Origin: a virus
IMG/VR virus record: IMGVR_UViG_3300045921_000943
Coordinates: 1 to 46,337 of that record
Length of the DNA: 46,337 nucleotides
Direction: 5' to 3' (one strand)
Shown: in pieces, positions 13,684-21,925 of the stretch
Numbering within the stretch: position 1 is the first letter of the stretch
Layout of the letters: each line of letters starts with the position of its first letter
Made by a program: the position numbers and the translations under genes
The notes under the pieces: model-generated
What the model was told of the DNA's origin: nothing
The model's input: the letters and a program-made list of their open reading frames with translations, nothing else
Databases searched by the model: none

Positions 13684-14394
13684 ATGCCCGCCACCACACT
13701 CCCCCAGTTGCGTGACCTCCTTCTGGCCGACACCGGCTTTGAGGACTGGTCCCATTTGGTGGCGGTGGAGCAGACCCAGTTCTGCGGCATCTTCAACGCG
13801 GCTCTCCAGGACCTCTATACTGATCCGGGGGCCGCGTTCCTGCGCGAGCGCATTGAGCCCCTCACCACCACCCCGAATGTCGGGACCGTGACGCTCCCGG
13901 CCACTGTGGTGGCGGTCCTGGGGCCCATCGAGGCCCGCCGGGGGACGGACGAGGCGCACCACCTGATTGCCGTGCGGGACAACGCGGAATGGATCGACCT
14001 CCAGCGGTCCTACGAGCAATTGCCCTCCAGCAGCACCCGCGGGCCCAGCCACTACACCCTCCGGCTGACGGCAGGAGGCTACACCCTGGAGATTCTGCCG
14101 GTCCCGACGGCTGCCGAAACCCTCCATGTCCGGGTTGAGTCCTCCCCGCCGCGGTTCAGCGTGCCGGACCTCTCGGACGCGACCAAAAGCCTCCCTGGCA
14201 TCCTGGACACCATGGCCGAGACCCTCTTCATCCCGTTTGCCCGCCGGCGCCTCATGGGATGGGTGCATTTCAGCAACCGGGAGGCGGCGCAGAGCATTAT
14301 TTCCGATTTCCAAGCCGCCCAAGCCCGACTCCGGGACCTGAACCCGGCCCGGGAATCCGGCACCCGCCAGAAAATCCGCCCCTACGGACCCTAA
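13684..14394 (+). CDS. putative head-tail connector or adaptor protein
   Basis: A 236-residue protein following the head genes and preceding a large tail-like protein, the usual place of adaptors in podoviruses. The N-terminal helices (TLPQLRDLLLADTGFEDW, FNAALQDLYTDPGAAFLRERIEPL) are followed by a beta-rich middle and a C-terminal helix (SNREAAQSIISDFQAAQARLRDL). No specific family is recognised. Starts 8 bases after the previous stop and abuts the next gene directly. Confidence 0.5.
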   Translation: MPATTLPQLRDLLLADTGFEDWSHLVAVEQTQFCGIFNAALQDLYTDPGAAFLRERIEPLTTTPNVGTVTLPATVVAVLGPIEARRGTDEAHHLIAVRDNAEWIDLQRSYEQLPSSSTRGPSHYTLRLTAGGYTLEILPVPTAAETLHVRVESSPPRFSVPDLSDATKSLPGILDTMAETLFIPFARRRLMGWVHFSNREAAQSIISDFQAAQARLRDLNPARESGTRQKIRPYGP

Positions 14395-16815
14395 ATGAAC
14401 CTCACCACCTTCAAAGGCGTCAACCACGACCGGGATTCCTCCGACGATCCCGCGGCGTTGCGATTTGCCGAAGGGGTCATGCTCTCGCCCCGGGGCGGAC
14501 TCTCCCGGGCTCCCTGGGTCTCCCGCGCCTGGGACTTGTTCCGCCTCACGGACTACGCCTCCAGCCTTGGACTCACCGCGCAAGACCGCGCCTGCCTCCT
14601 GAAGGTGGAGTGTGGATCGGACGCGGCCCTCGTGGTGGTGGACTTCCAGCACCGCATCGGCCTCGGCTTCCAGTGGATCAAGGGCGGGAACGGGTCCAAC
14701 CTCGGGGCCTCCGGCGCCACCCTCCAGGTCCTCTGGCGCCGCCTCCAGCCCCGCATGCGGTGGTTCTTCTCCGTCCGCCGCAACCAAGTGCTGATGGGCA
14801 ACGGGGCCGACCCCAACCTGCTCTACGACATCGCGGCAGACTCGGTCCGGATGGTGGCCGGCCAGCTCCGCCCCCTGACCCCCATCGGGACGCCGGCCGG
14901 CGCCATCGAACAGGAGGGCGCCAACGCCACCCTCAACGCCTTCGGGTTGCGATGGGAAGCCCTCGAACCCCGTTTCGACCCGTCCGTCGAATACCCCTAC
15001 CAGCGCGCCGCAGGGAACTACGTGCGGGTGAGCGTGGGCATCCACGCCGAAACATCCTTCCGGTCCACGCTCGAAGGCAAGGGCACCGCGGGCGAGCCCT
15101 ACCATTACCGGCTGGCCGCTCCCGCTGCCGCCACCAATGACCAAGCCGCCGCCTTCGTCCAGCGTGACCCGAATGCCGCCGGGATCGTCCGCGCCACCGT
15201 CTTGACCGCGGGCGGGCTGGTCACGTTCTCGGAGGCCCGCCTGCGCGGGGGTCGCACGCAATTTGAGGCGCGCGATGTCTTCACCGGGCCGGATGTCGAG
15301 GTGGCGGCCACCTACTTCCGCCAGGGCGCCGCCGGCGCCGGCTTCGAGACCGTCCCGAGCGCGCTCATCAGCGTGCAGGGCGTGGGCGGCCAGCGCGTGG
15401 CCGTCACGGTCTCGGCCGATGCCGCCCCCGGGGCTGCCGATTACGATTCGATCCGCATCTACGTGGGGGAAAACAAGGTCACCCAGGAACCCGACCGCTA
15501 CGAGGCCACCCCCAACGGCACCTTCATCATCGACCGCGGGGGCCAGACGGCCGAGAGCGCATTTGGCGGCCAGGGTTACCGCGGCCTGCGCCTCGCCCTG
15601 GAGGTGCCCAACGCCAACGGGACCTACATCATCGCGCCCTCAATGCTCACAGGCCGGGAGTTGAGCATCAAAAACCGCATCCCGCCGCCAAGTCGTGCCT
15701 TCACGTTTGCTTACACGCGCGAGTGGTATGGGGGCAGCGTTGCTGAACCGCGCCGGCTGGCCTACAGCCAGACCGCCACCGACGACCAGCGTTTGCCCGA
15801 AGGCGTGGGCGCCGGCGACACCATTGACCTACCGACTACTGACCCCCAGGACGCCCTCACGGCCCTGACCGACCTGGGCGGCTTCGTCCTGGCCTACAGC
15901 CGACGCAATGCCTACCGGATCGGGACCGATTTTTCCATCACCTCCGGTTCTCTGGTCTCCGGCCCACTGAACCAGGACTGCCTCGTCAACTGGTCGGATC
16001 AGCGCCAGCTCTTCCTCGGGGCGGACTTCAACCTCTACGAGGCGCGCCTGCCAGACAGCAACGATGCCGCGAGCAACGCGCCGGTCAGCACCCTGATGAT
16101 CCCTGGCGCCGCCGAATACATCGCCCGCTTTGCCGACCGCACCAACCCCGGACTCTATGCCTGCTCGGTGCCCGATTACCGGAATCAACGTTGGTTCCTT
16201 TGGGTCCGGGGGCTCTGCGGGAAGCAACTCGGCTTCGTGGTCGATGTCGCGGCCCGCCAACTCACCGGCCCCTTCACGTCCGGCGGCTACATCTCGGTCT
16301 CCCTGCTCCCGGACGGCCGCATCATGGGCATCGACCTCGCGGGCAACCTCCGCCACTTCGATCCCGACCACCCCGCGAACCTCAATGACACCTTTGATGC
16401 CGGCGCTCCCGTCACCCTCCTGGACGGCACCCAGGTGCCCGGGCGTCTCATCGATGGCGAGGCCGTCGCGCGCGTGCTGGTCAATGGCCAAGGCCGCTAC
16501 ATCCGGCATGCCGCCCTCGTGACCGCCCGCACGGGCTGGCTGGCCACCCAGGATGACCGCCGCTCCTCCATCAAGGAAGTGGTGTTCCACACCGTGGCCG
16601 GCAGCGCGGGGCTGGCCTTCGTCACCATCGAGAACGAGCGGGGCGCGAAAGTGACCCGCTTTTACGGCGAGGTCCACGGCAAAACCTTCCACCGACTGCC
16701 CGTCCTGGTCAGCGGCACCGCCTTCCAGACCACCCTGCAAATCCTCTGCGGAGACCAGCGCCCCTGCGCCCTCCGCAGCCTCACCCTCAACCACTCACCC
16801 ACCGGGAGAAACTAA
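14395..16815 (+). CDS. putative tail nozzle/stabilisation structural protein
   Basis: An 806-residue beta-rich protein. Gly, Asp, Thr and aromatic residues recur and there is no signal peptide or coiled coil. The segment YRIGTDFSITSGSLVSGPL, followed by NQDCLVNWSDQRQLFLGADFNLYE and the repeated blade-like pieces, is the pattern of beta-propeller tail nozzle proteins such as P22 gp10 or T7 gp12. It sits just after the connector-like gene with no intergenic gap. This supports a short-tailed particle. The family assignment is by pattern and position, not by a certain motif. Confidence 0.55.
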   Translation: MNLTTFKGVNHDRDSSDDPAALRFAEGVMLSPRGGLSRAPWVSRAWDLFRLTDYASSLGLTAQDRACLLKVECGSDAALVVVDFQHRIGLGFQWIKGGNGSNLGASGATLQVLWRRLQPRMRWFFSVRRNQVLMGNGADPNLLYDIAADSVRMVAGQLRPLTPIGTPAGAIEQEGANATLNAFGLRWEALEPRFDPSVEYPYQRAAGNYVRVSVGIHAETSFRSTLEGKGTAGEPYHYRLAAPAAATNDQAAAFVQRDPNAAGIVRATVLTAGGLVTFSEARLRGGRTQFEARDVFTGPDVEVAATYFRQGAAGAGFETVPSALISVQGVGGQRVAVTVSADAAPGAADYDSIRIYVGENKVTQEPDRYEATPNGTFIIDRGGQTAESAFGGQGYRGLRLALEVPNANGTYIIAPSMLTGRELSIKNRIPPPSRAFTFAYTREWYGGSVAEPRRLAYSQTATDDQRLPEGVGAGDTIDLPTTDPQDALTALTDLGGFVLAYSRRNAYRIGTDFSITSGSLVSGPLNQDCLVNWSDQRQLFLGADFNLYEARLPDSNDAASNAPVSTLMIPGAAEYIARFADRTNPGLYACSVPDYRNQRWFLWVRGLCGKQLGFVVDVAARQLTGPFTSGGYISVSLLPDGRIMGIDLAGNLRHFDPDHPANLNDTFDAGAPVTLLDGTQVPGRLIDGEAVARVLVNGQGRYIRHAALVTARTGWLATQDDRRSSIKEVVFHTVAGSAGLAFVTIENERGAKVTRFYGEVHGKTFHRLPVLVSGTAFQTTLQILCGDQRPCALRSLTLNHSPTGRN

Positions 16816-16817
16816 CC

Positions 16818-17225
16818 ATGTCCGCCGCATCACTCGCCCTTGAAAATGACATCCTGAACAAAGAGTTCGGAGCCACCAACTACAGCCCGCCCGCCAGCCA
16901 CTGGGTCGCCCTCTTCACCACCCTCCCGAACGAGGACGGGACCGGCGGCGTCGAGGTCTCTGGAGGCTCCTACGCCCGCCAGGAAATCGTCAACAACACC
17001 TCCAACTGGACCCCGAACCCCGCCACTGCCGGCCAGAAGTCCAACGCCAACGCCATCAATTTCCCCCCCGCGACGGCGGACTGGGGAATCATTGTCGGGG
17101 TGGCGCTCATGAGTGCCTCCAGCGGCACCGCCCTCCGCATCCTCCAGGCTGTGGCGGCCCGTGAGGTCAAAAACGGCGACACCTACAGCATTCCCGCCAA
17201 CGGGTTTGTCATCACCGTGGAATAA
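16818..17225 (+). CDS. tail-associated structural protein, single domain
   Basis: A 135-residue protein with the signature of a common small phage tail domain: a starting helix (ALENDILNKEFGATNYSPPASHWVALFTTLP), the motif GGVEVSGGSYARQEI, and an ending WGIIVGVALMSASSGTALRIL. The same architecture occurs twice in the next gene. Such proteins usually decorate the tail or baseplate or form short fibre bases. It starts three bases after the 806-aa gene and joins the next gene by TAATG. Confidence 0.6.
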   Translation: MSAASLALENDILNKEFGATNYSPPASHWVALFTTLPNEDGTGGVEVSGGSYARQEIVNNTSNWTPNPATAGQKSNANAINFPPATADWGIIVGVALMSASSGTALRILQAVAAREVKNGDTYSIPANGFVITVE

Positions 17226-18118
17226 TGGCCTCACTCTCCCCCACTTGGTGTGAGCGCGTCCTGCGGAATGTGTTCCAGGGCGCGGCGCTCAATCAGCCGG
17301 CCACGGTCCATTTTGGACTGCTGGCGGACTACAGCGACACCCTTCCGGGCAGCGTCGCCCGCCACAACCTCACCGAGGTGGCGGGCGGCACCTACGCCCG
17401 GGTGGGCGTGACCAACAACCTCACCAACTTCCCTGGCGCCGCCAACCGGGTCAAAACCATGGCGGCCAACGTGACCATTAATGCCGACCCCGGGACGGTC
17501 GTGAAAGGCTTCGCCCTCTATCCAGACGGCTCAGACCCGATCCCAATGGCCTACGGCTTCCTGCAAGCCCCTGTCACGGTCCCGGCGGCCGGCAACCTGA
17601 TACTGCGGGCCTCGGAATTTCGTCTGTCCATCACCGGCATGCCGAACGCAACCGCCCACCCCATCCTGGATGCCCTCCTCGGCGGTGCCACACCGAGTTG
17701 GCCCAGCTCGTTCCATTTGGCTCTGCTCCGCAGCATGCCGGCGGACGATGGCACCGGGCTCAGTGAGGCCAGCGGGACCGGTTACATCCGCCAAGCCCTG
17801 GGCCGCACCTCCGGGAATTGGCGCATCCAGAGCTACATCCGCGGTCAGCGGCCCGCCCGGGCGGCCTACCAGGTCACCGGCATCATCGGAATCGGGCCCG
17901 CTACTGCCCTGCTGACATACCCCAAAGTCGGGGCCAGTTGGGGAAACATCGGCGCACTCGGCCTTTACTCGGCCGCCAGCGGCGGCAATTTCCACTGGGG
18001 CGCCGATCTCGGGACCGTCACGCCGGTCGCTCAAGGCGATGATGTCTCAATCCCGATCGGGATGCGCGACGACAACGCATTCGATACGGGACTCGTGTTC
18101 AACCTCAATCTGGACTGA
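17225..18118 (+). CDS. tail-associated structural protein, two tandem domains
   Basis: A 297-residue protein made of two diverged copies of the domain seen in the previous gene. Copy 1 (~1-135) has VHFGLLADYSDTLPG and VAGGTYARVGV. Copy 2 (~142-297) has FHLALLRSMPADDGTGLSEASGTGYIRQAL and WGNIGALGLYSAASGGNF. This suggests duplication of a single-domain ancestor. Its ATG overlaps the upstream stop (TAATG at 17223-17227). Likely part of the tail tip or fibre base. Confidence 0.58.
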   Translation: MASLSPTWCERVLRNVFQGAALNQPATVHFGLLADYSDTLPGSVARHNLTEVAGGTYARVGVTNNLTNFPGAANRVKTMAANVTINADPGTVVKGFALYPDGSDPIPMAYGFLQAPVTVPAAGNLILRASEFRLSITGMPNATAHPILDALLGGATPSWPSSFHLALLRSMPADDGTGLSEASGTGYIRQALGRTSGNWRIQSYIRGQRPARAAYQVTGIIGIGPATALLTYPKVGASWGNIGALGLYSAASGGNFHWGADLGTVTPVAQGDDVSIPIGMRDDNAFDTGLVFNLNLD

Positions 18119-18121
18119 TTT

Positions 18122-19630
18122 ATGGCATCCATCCAATTCACCGGGCAGTTCCAGGCGGCCGTCTCCCTCGTGGGGGATGTCAACCTGAAAGAGGTCAGGG
18201 TGCAGGCCACGGTCTCAATGGCCTCGACCGTGACGCCACGCCTCCGTTTTGGTCCGACCGTGACGGCGGCGTTCAACGTCACGGCTCAGGTCGTGACCAA
18301 GTTGTTTCCTCCGGTCCTGGTATTGGCCACATTGCGCCTCACGGCAGCCGTAGCCTCCCGATTGGCCATGCGCGAAACCGTCTTGGCCGCGATCCCTGTC
18401 CGGGCCGAGGTGCTGCCCGCCCTGATCCCCGGCGGATTCCCCGCGGTGGGGGATGTTTTTCTCTACGAGGTCGAGGGCCGCGACTCGGCTCCCTTGTCCG
18501 CCCTGACCCCGCGGTGGTTTGCCCGCCGCACCGCCGGGGTAGATGCCTGCGATTGGACCGGCGGCAAAAAACCGGAGATGACCGATATGCCCACAACCAC
18601 TATTGATTACGGCGCCCCCTACACCGGCCCCGGCACGGACGGCGCCCATCTCTGGATTGATGCCTGTCCCTTTGACCCCGCTGTCAATTACCCCAGCTCC
18701 GGCCCGCTGGATATTCAGGTGCTGCGCGATCTGCCCACTCCGTCCATTGGTGCTCTCGAAGTCGTGGGCAACGTCCAAGAGGGCGAAACCTTCAATAACT
18801 CGAAGGAGCAAGACGGCTTCATCGACGGCGCAAAAGGCGCCATCAGCTTCGGTGGAGTCGGCAGCAGTTCAGTCGTGAAAATCACGTCGCTGATCCCTGA
18901 TACCCGCCAGGTCGTGCGCAATGGAGTGAATAAATTCCACGGACGCATCGACCACCGAGCCCAAGGAGAAATCAGGCTCACCGATTCCTCGGAGCGCCAG
19001 GGGGTAGCCTGCGGCTACATCGCCACCCTGCGGTCCGATGTCATCAAGCTGGAGGCACCTCCGGACAGCGGAGAAGCCCTCACGCTGCCCGACAGCCTGC
19101 GGTGGACCGCCGAGGTGTTCCTCTACATCGCAGCGAGCTGCAACCTCGGGCTGGACCACAACCCACGCCGCATCATGGCCCAATCCAGACTTACTGGAGA
19201 GACCGCCAGCAGCGGCGGCGGGCTCCTGCCCGTCCAGCGCGCCACCCTCACTTACGAGGCCCAAGCCAGCGATGATTTTTTGTCCAACACCACCGGCGGC
19301 AATTCGGCCTCATCATTCACCGGAGCCAAACTCCGCAACCCCAACTCCAAATCCAACATCACAGAACGGACGGTGCATTATTTCCTGATCCCCACCGTGG
19401 CCGGCAAAATGCAGTCCTACCTCAATGATCTGCGCGACAACCGGCTCCCCGGACTGACCACCGGGGCCTGGGCCTTCCCATGGTTCCGCGGCCCCAACCT
19501 CCGGGTCCGGAAACAAGGCAGCCGCCTCCAGTTCAGCATCCTGCCCGAGATTCTGCCCCCACTGGTGTGGGATGACCCTTACGTGGCCCGCCGCCTCATC
19601 AGCGCCGGCAACACCGTGACGGCCCTGTGA
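18122..19630 (+). CDS. virion structural protein, tail or adhesion module
   Basis: A 502-residue beta-rich protein. The first ~110 residues form alternating Val/Thr/Ala strands without signal peptide. The rest shows GNVQEGETFNNSKEQDGFIDG and TLTYEAQASDDFLSNTTGGN, typical of fibre or baseplate-like proteins, but no known family is evident. It lies between the tandem-domain tail protein and another structural gene, with a GTGA overlap at its 3' end. Role in tail assembly is inferred from position. Confidence 0.5.
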   Translation: MASIQFTGQFQAAVSLVGDVNLKEVRVQATVSMASTVTPRLRFGPTVTAAFNVTAQVVTKLFPPVLVLATLRLTAAVASRLAMRETVLAAIPVRAEVLPALIPGGFPAVGDVFLYEVEGRDSAPLSALTPRWFARRTAGVDACDWTGGKKPEMTDMPTTTIDYGAPYTGPGTDGAHLWIDACPFDPAVNYPSSGPLDIQVLRDLPTPSIGALEVVGNVQEGETFNNSKEQDGFIDGAKGAISFGGVGSSSVVKITSLIPDTRQVVRNGVNKFHGRIDHRAQGEIRLTDSSERQGVACGYIATLRSDVIKLEAPPDSGEALTLPDSLRWTAEVFLYIAASCNLGLDHNPRRIMAQSRLTGETASSGGGLLPVQRATLTYEAQASDDFLSNTTGGNSASSFTGAKLRNPNSKSNITERTVHYFLIPTVAGKMQSYLNDLRDNRLPGLTTGAWAFPWFRGPNLRVRKQGSRLQFSILPEILPPLVWDDPYVARRLISAGNTVTAL

Positions 19631-20514
19631 GCCTGGACAGCACCCTCCTGACCACCACCCGGCGGCTGCCCGGCGGGCGCTCCGTTTTGCTGATCGACCT
19701 GGCCGAGTTTGGCCGGCAGTCCATCCGCCGCATGTCGTTCGGCAGATCGTTCTCACCCCAGCACGTGATTGCGGCATCGGACCTGGACCTGAACCCGGGG
19801 GAACTACTCATTGGGGATTTCGACCTGGCGGGGCGATGGCCGGCCGGCGAGGTCATCACCGTCCTGCCCCCCACCGAGATCAACCTCCTGTGCAGCGAAC
19901 GCGTGGTGCCCTGCATCCGAGGCTGGCTGGCCCTCGCGCTGGGCTACTCCCTGCCCGACCGCAACCCCGACGCCCCCCGGCCCTCCGGCGATGGCACCCG
20001 CGGGTGTGCAGGGGCCCAGATCGCCGCAGAGGAAGAAGCGGACAAAGTCCTGCCCGTCTCTTTCCGCATCGAGATGCTGGGCCCGGTGGACGACGACATC
20101 CGCATCCAGATCGATGGCGTCACGGTCTTCAACCCCCGCCGGAACCTGGGATGGTATGAGAGCCCCATCGTGGTCGAGTGGTCGGACTCCGCCGCACTCA
20201 TCCCGCCCGACCTGCCCGTCCGCCCGGAAATGAGAATTGGCAGTGAGGTAACGATTGATGCGCTGGATGCCTGGGGGCTCAACGCCACCACAGCCCGATG
20301 GAACGCAGCGGTGCTCTACAGCGATTCCACCACCCGCTACCACACCGGCGGCTTTGTCCTGGCCTTTGCCAGTGTCTCCAGTCCCCGAACCAACTTCCCC
20401 GCCGACTACCAGATACCTCCAGGTTTCACCGGCGCCACCCCCACCGCCGGCAACGGCCCGCTCTACGGCCCATGGTTTGAAACCTACACCCCGCTCGGGG
20501 GCTTCACGCTTTAG
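19627..20514 (+). CDS. virion structural protein, GTG start
   Basis: A 295-residue protein starting with GTG at 19627 in a GTGA overlap with the previous stop. It is beta-rich with Pro/Asp/Arg loops (DLDLNPGELLIGDFDLAGRWPAGEV). The end FTGATPTAGNGPLYGPWFETYTPLGG resembles exposed loops of tail proteins. No recognised family. Last gene of the plus-strand morphogenesis block; its last 11 bases overlap a converging small minus-strand gene. Confidence 0.5.
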   Translation: MSLDSTLLTTTRRLPGGRSVLLIDLAEFGRQSIRRMSFGRSFSPQHVIAASDLDLNPGELLIGDFDLAGRWPAGEVITVLPPTEINLLCSERVVPCIRGWLALALGYSLPDRNPDAPRPSGDGTRGCAGAQIAAEEEADKVLPVSFRIEMLGPVDDDIRIQIDGVTVFNPRRNLGWYESPIVVEWSDSAALIPPDLPVRPEMRIGSEVTIDALDAWGLNATTARWNAAVLYSDSTTRYHTGGFVLAFASVSSPRTNFPADYQIPPGFTGATPTAGNGPLYGPWFETYTPLGGFTL

Positions 20515-20665
20515 GGCGCTTGCCCTTCCGGACCGCTTTCATGATTCGGGACCGCTCCTCGGGCGGGATGCCTTTCCAGCGGGCCCGGGCGGACCGACGC
20601 TGCATCCAGCGCATGACCTCGCGGTCGGGCGGGTCGATTTTCGGCAAAGGCTTGCGGGTCTTCAT
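20504..20665 (-). CDS. small basic protein (53 aa)
   Basis: A 53-residue protein starting MKTRKPLPKIDPPDREVMRW and containing SARARWKGIPPEERSRIM. The ARARW-x-x-PPEERS pattern is frequent in short basic phage and bacterial proteins that probably bind nucleic acid. It is the last of a minus-strand series (21514 to 20504) and overlaps the end of the structural gene by 11 bp. It is shorter than usual ORF cut-offs, so it is easily missed. Function unknown. Confidence 0.5.
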   Translation of the reverse strand: MKTRKPLPKIDPPDREVMRWMQRRSARARWKGIPPEERSRIMKAVRKGKRPKA

Positions 20666-20691
20666 GTTGTGAATTGGGTTAACCGAACTGG

Positions 20692-20862
20692 TTATGCGAC
20701 TGGTGTTGTAGAATCACTGTTCGATGTATGCCTGGCGGCGATCTTTTTCATCGCTCGGTCGATGGCTTGATAGAAGTCTCTCCAGTCCTCTACGGTCCAT
20801 TCTTCCTCACGCAGGTTTTTGACCACGTCCCATGCGTCCCGCCGTTTCCGTTTGGCTTTCAT
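20692..20862 (-). CDS. small charged helical protein (56 aa)
   Basis: A 56-residue protein, start at 20862 chosen because ATGA overlaps the stop of the Cys-rich gene upstream; an earlier in-frame ATG exists at 20904. It begins KAKRKRRDAWDVVKNLREEEW and continues DWRDFYQAIDRAMKKIAARH, so it is mostly charged helix. It may bind nucleic acid or act as a small regulator; no family recognised. Confidence 0.5.
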   Translation of the reverse strand: MKAKRKRRDAWDVVKNLREEEWTVEDWRDFYQAIDRAMKKIAARHTSNSDSTTPVA

Positions 20863-21008
20863 TTTGTGTAGGGGATGCGCTTCTCGCAGCGCATGCAGTT
20901 CCATGCTCCATCACGGCACGCGCCAGCACACGGCACGCCGGTCCAGCAAAAACATCGAACCATGCGGTTGAGCCAAGCGGCCACACGCTGGCGCAGTTTT
21001 ATCGTCAT
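20859..21008 (-). CDS. small Cys-rich protein (49 aa)
   Basis: A 49-residue protein visible only when short ORFs are considered. It has six cysteines in the second half: CFCWTGVPC, AC, NCMRCEKR. This suggests a zinc ribbon or knuckle. Both ends are ATGA overlaps (with the 169-aa gene upstream and the 56-aa gene downstream), which is good evidence for translation. Function unknown; metal binding is inferred from the Cys spacing. Confidence 0.5.
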   Translation of the reverse strand: MTIKLRQRVAAWLNRMVRCFCWTGVPCAGACRDGAWNCMRCEKRIPYTK

Positions 21009-21514
21009 TTGCTCGTCCTTTCCTGTTTGGCCTTATCGGTGGCCGCTGGCTCACCTTGGGTGTTCGACTCTTTTGCGATCTCTTCCTTCACAATGTCCTC
21101 AATGGTGAGTTGATTCATTGTGTGTGGTGCGCGCTGAGCGGCGTAAAGCAGAATGCGATGAGAGATACGGGCTTCCACTGGCCAATTTGTTGGCGGATTA
21201 AGGATACCAGGAAAGCCCTTGGCGTCCCGTTTCCCATCCTTGACCCGCTCGACCACTGCCAGCAGATCGTCCGTGGAGAGCATGCATGGATCATCCAATC
21301 CAGGCGGGAACCATGCCCCGCAGTGCTCATCCCCACAGGCGCAGCGGGTGAAGCCCAGCGCCTGGGCCACGCGCTCCCATTGGGCGTTCAGTGCCTGGAT
21401 GTGCTCCCGCAGGTCGGTGTTTTCCCGCTCCATCTCGCGGGCGAAGGTCGTCATGTTTTGCGGGTCCATCCACGGTCTTACAGCCTGCGCATCCGTCCTC
21501 GGCGTGTCGCTCAT
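21005..21514 (-). CDS. unknown protein with SDTPRTDA start
   Basis: A 169-residue protein. It begins MSDTPRTDAQAVRPW and continues FAREMERENTDLREHIQALNAQ, a coiled-coil. This start is recurrent in small proteins of phages and prophages, which I recall especially from Verrucomicrobia-type genomes. A Cys/His-rich patch follows (CACGDEHCGAWFPP), possibly zinc binding, then an acidic tail. It is first of a coupled minus-strand unit and its ATG lies exactly 35 nt from a TTGACG box, so translation is probably leaderless. Function unknown. Confidence 0.6.
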   Translation of the reverse strand: MSDTPRTDAQAVRPWMDPQNMTTFAREMERENTDLREHIQALNAQWERVAQALGFTRCACGDEHCGAWFPPGLDDPCMLSTDDLLAVVERVKDGKRDAKGFPGILNPPTNWPVEARISHRILLYAAQRAPHTMNQLTIEDIVKEEIAKESNTQGEPAATDKAKQERTSK

Positions 21515-21520
21515 GCCCAG

Positions 21521-21549
21521 ACCCTACGGCCCACGACCCGCTACGTCAA
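21521..21549 (-). promoter_or_regulatory. minus-strand phage-type promoter, leaderless
   Basis: On the minus strand: TTGACG at 21549-21544, 17-bp spacer, TAGGGT at 21526-21521, then CTGGGC and ATG at 21514. The distance -35 to ATG is 35 nt, as at 10029 and 24479 on the other strand. On the plus strand TTGACGCAACC at 21562 also resembles the -35 motif but faces no plus-strand gene. Confidence 0.6.
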
Positions 21550-21580
21550 CCGGATTCTCTGTTGACGCAACCGGCAAGGG

Positions 21581-21925
21581 TCATTTGAGCTGAGACGCCT
21601 GGCGGATCACGATCTGGGGCTTGCCGCGGTAGGTCTGGATGCGGCCCCGCACCGTCACGGTCTGGCCCTCCAGGTCACGCAGGCGGGCTCGGGTGAGTCC
21701 GTCCGGCAGGGAGGGGCCAAACACCACGGCCGTGAAGCTGTGGTGGGGGTAGGGGGCGCCGAAGTTGAGGAACACATGGCCCCCGCGGGAAAAATGCACG
21801 TTCGCGACCTCGCCCCGGACCGCCGCCTCCCGCCCCACCTGCCGGGCCGCTTCCTCCGGCGGGATCGTGCCGGAAAAGCAGCCCAGCACCAGCAGCCCCA
21901 GCAGCGCGATTAGGGGGAGTTTCAT
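21581..21925 (-). CDS. lipoprotein with OB-fold-like domain
   Basis: A 114-residue protein. Start at 21925 is fixed by ATGA overlap with the membrane-protein gene. The N-terminus MKLPLIALLGLLVLGC is a lipoprotein signal with C16 as the lipidated residue. The mature part (VRGEVANVHFSRGGHVFLNFGAPYPHH, then LEGQTVTVRGRIQTYRGKPQIVI) fits a small OB-fold domain seen in bacterial exported proteins that bind nucleic acid or sugar. As a phage moron it could alter the envelope or block superinfection, but no direct evidence shows this. Confidence 0.65.
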   Translation of the reverse strand: MKLPLIALLGLLVLGCFSGTIPPEEAARQVGREAAVRGEVANVHFSRGGHVFLNFGAPYPHHSFTAVVFGPSLPDGLTRARLRDLEGQTVTVRGRIQTYRGKPQIVIRQASQLK

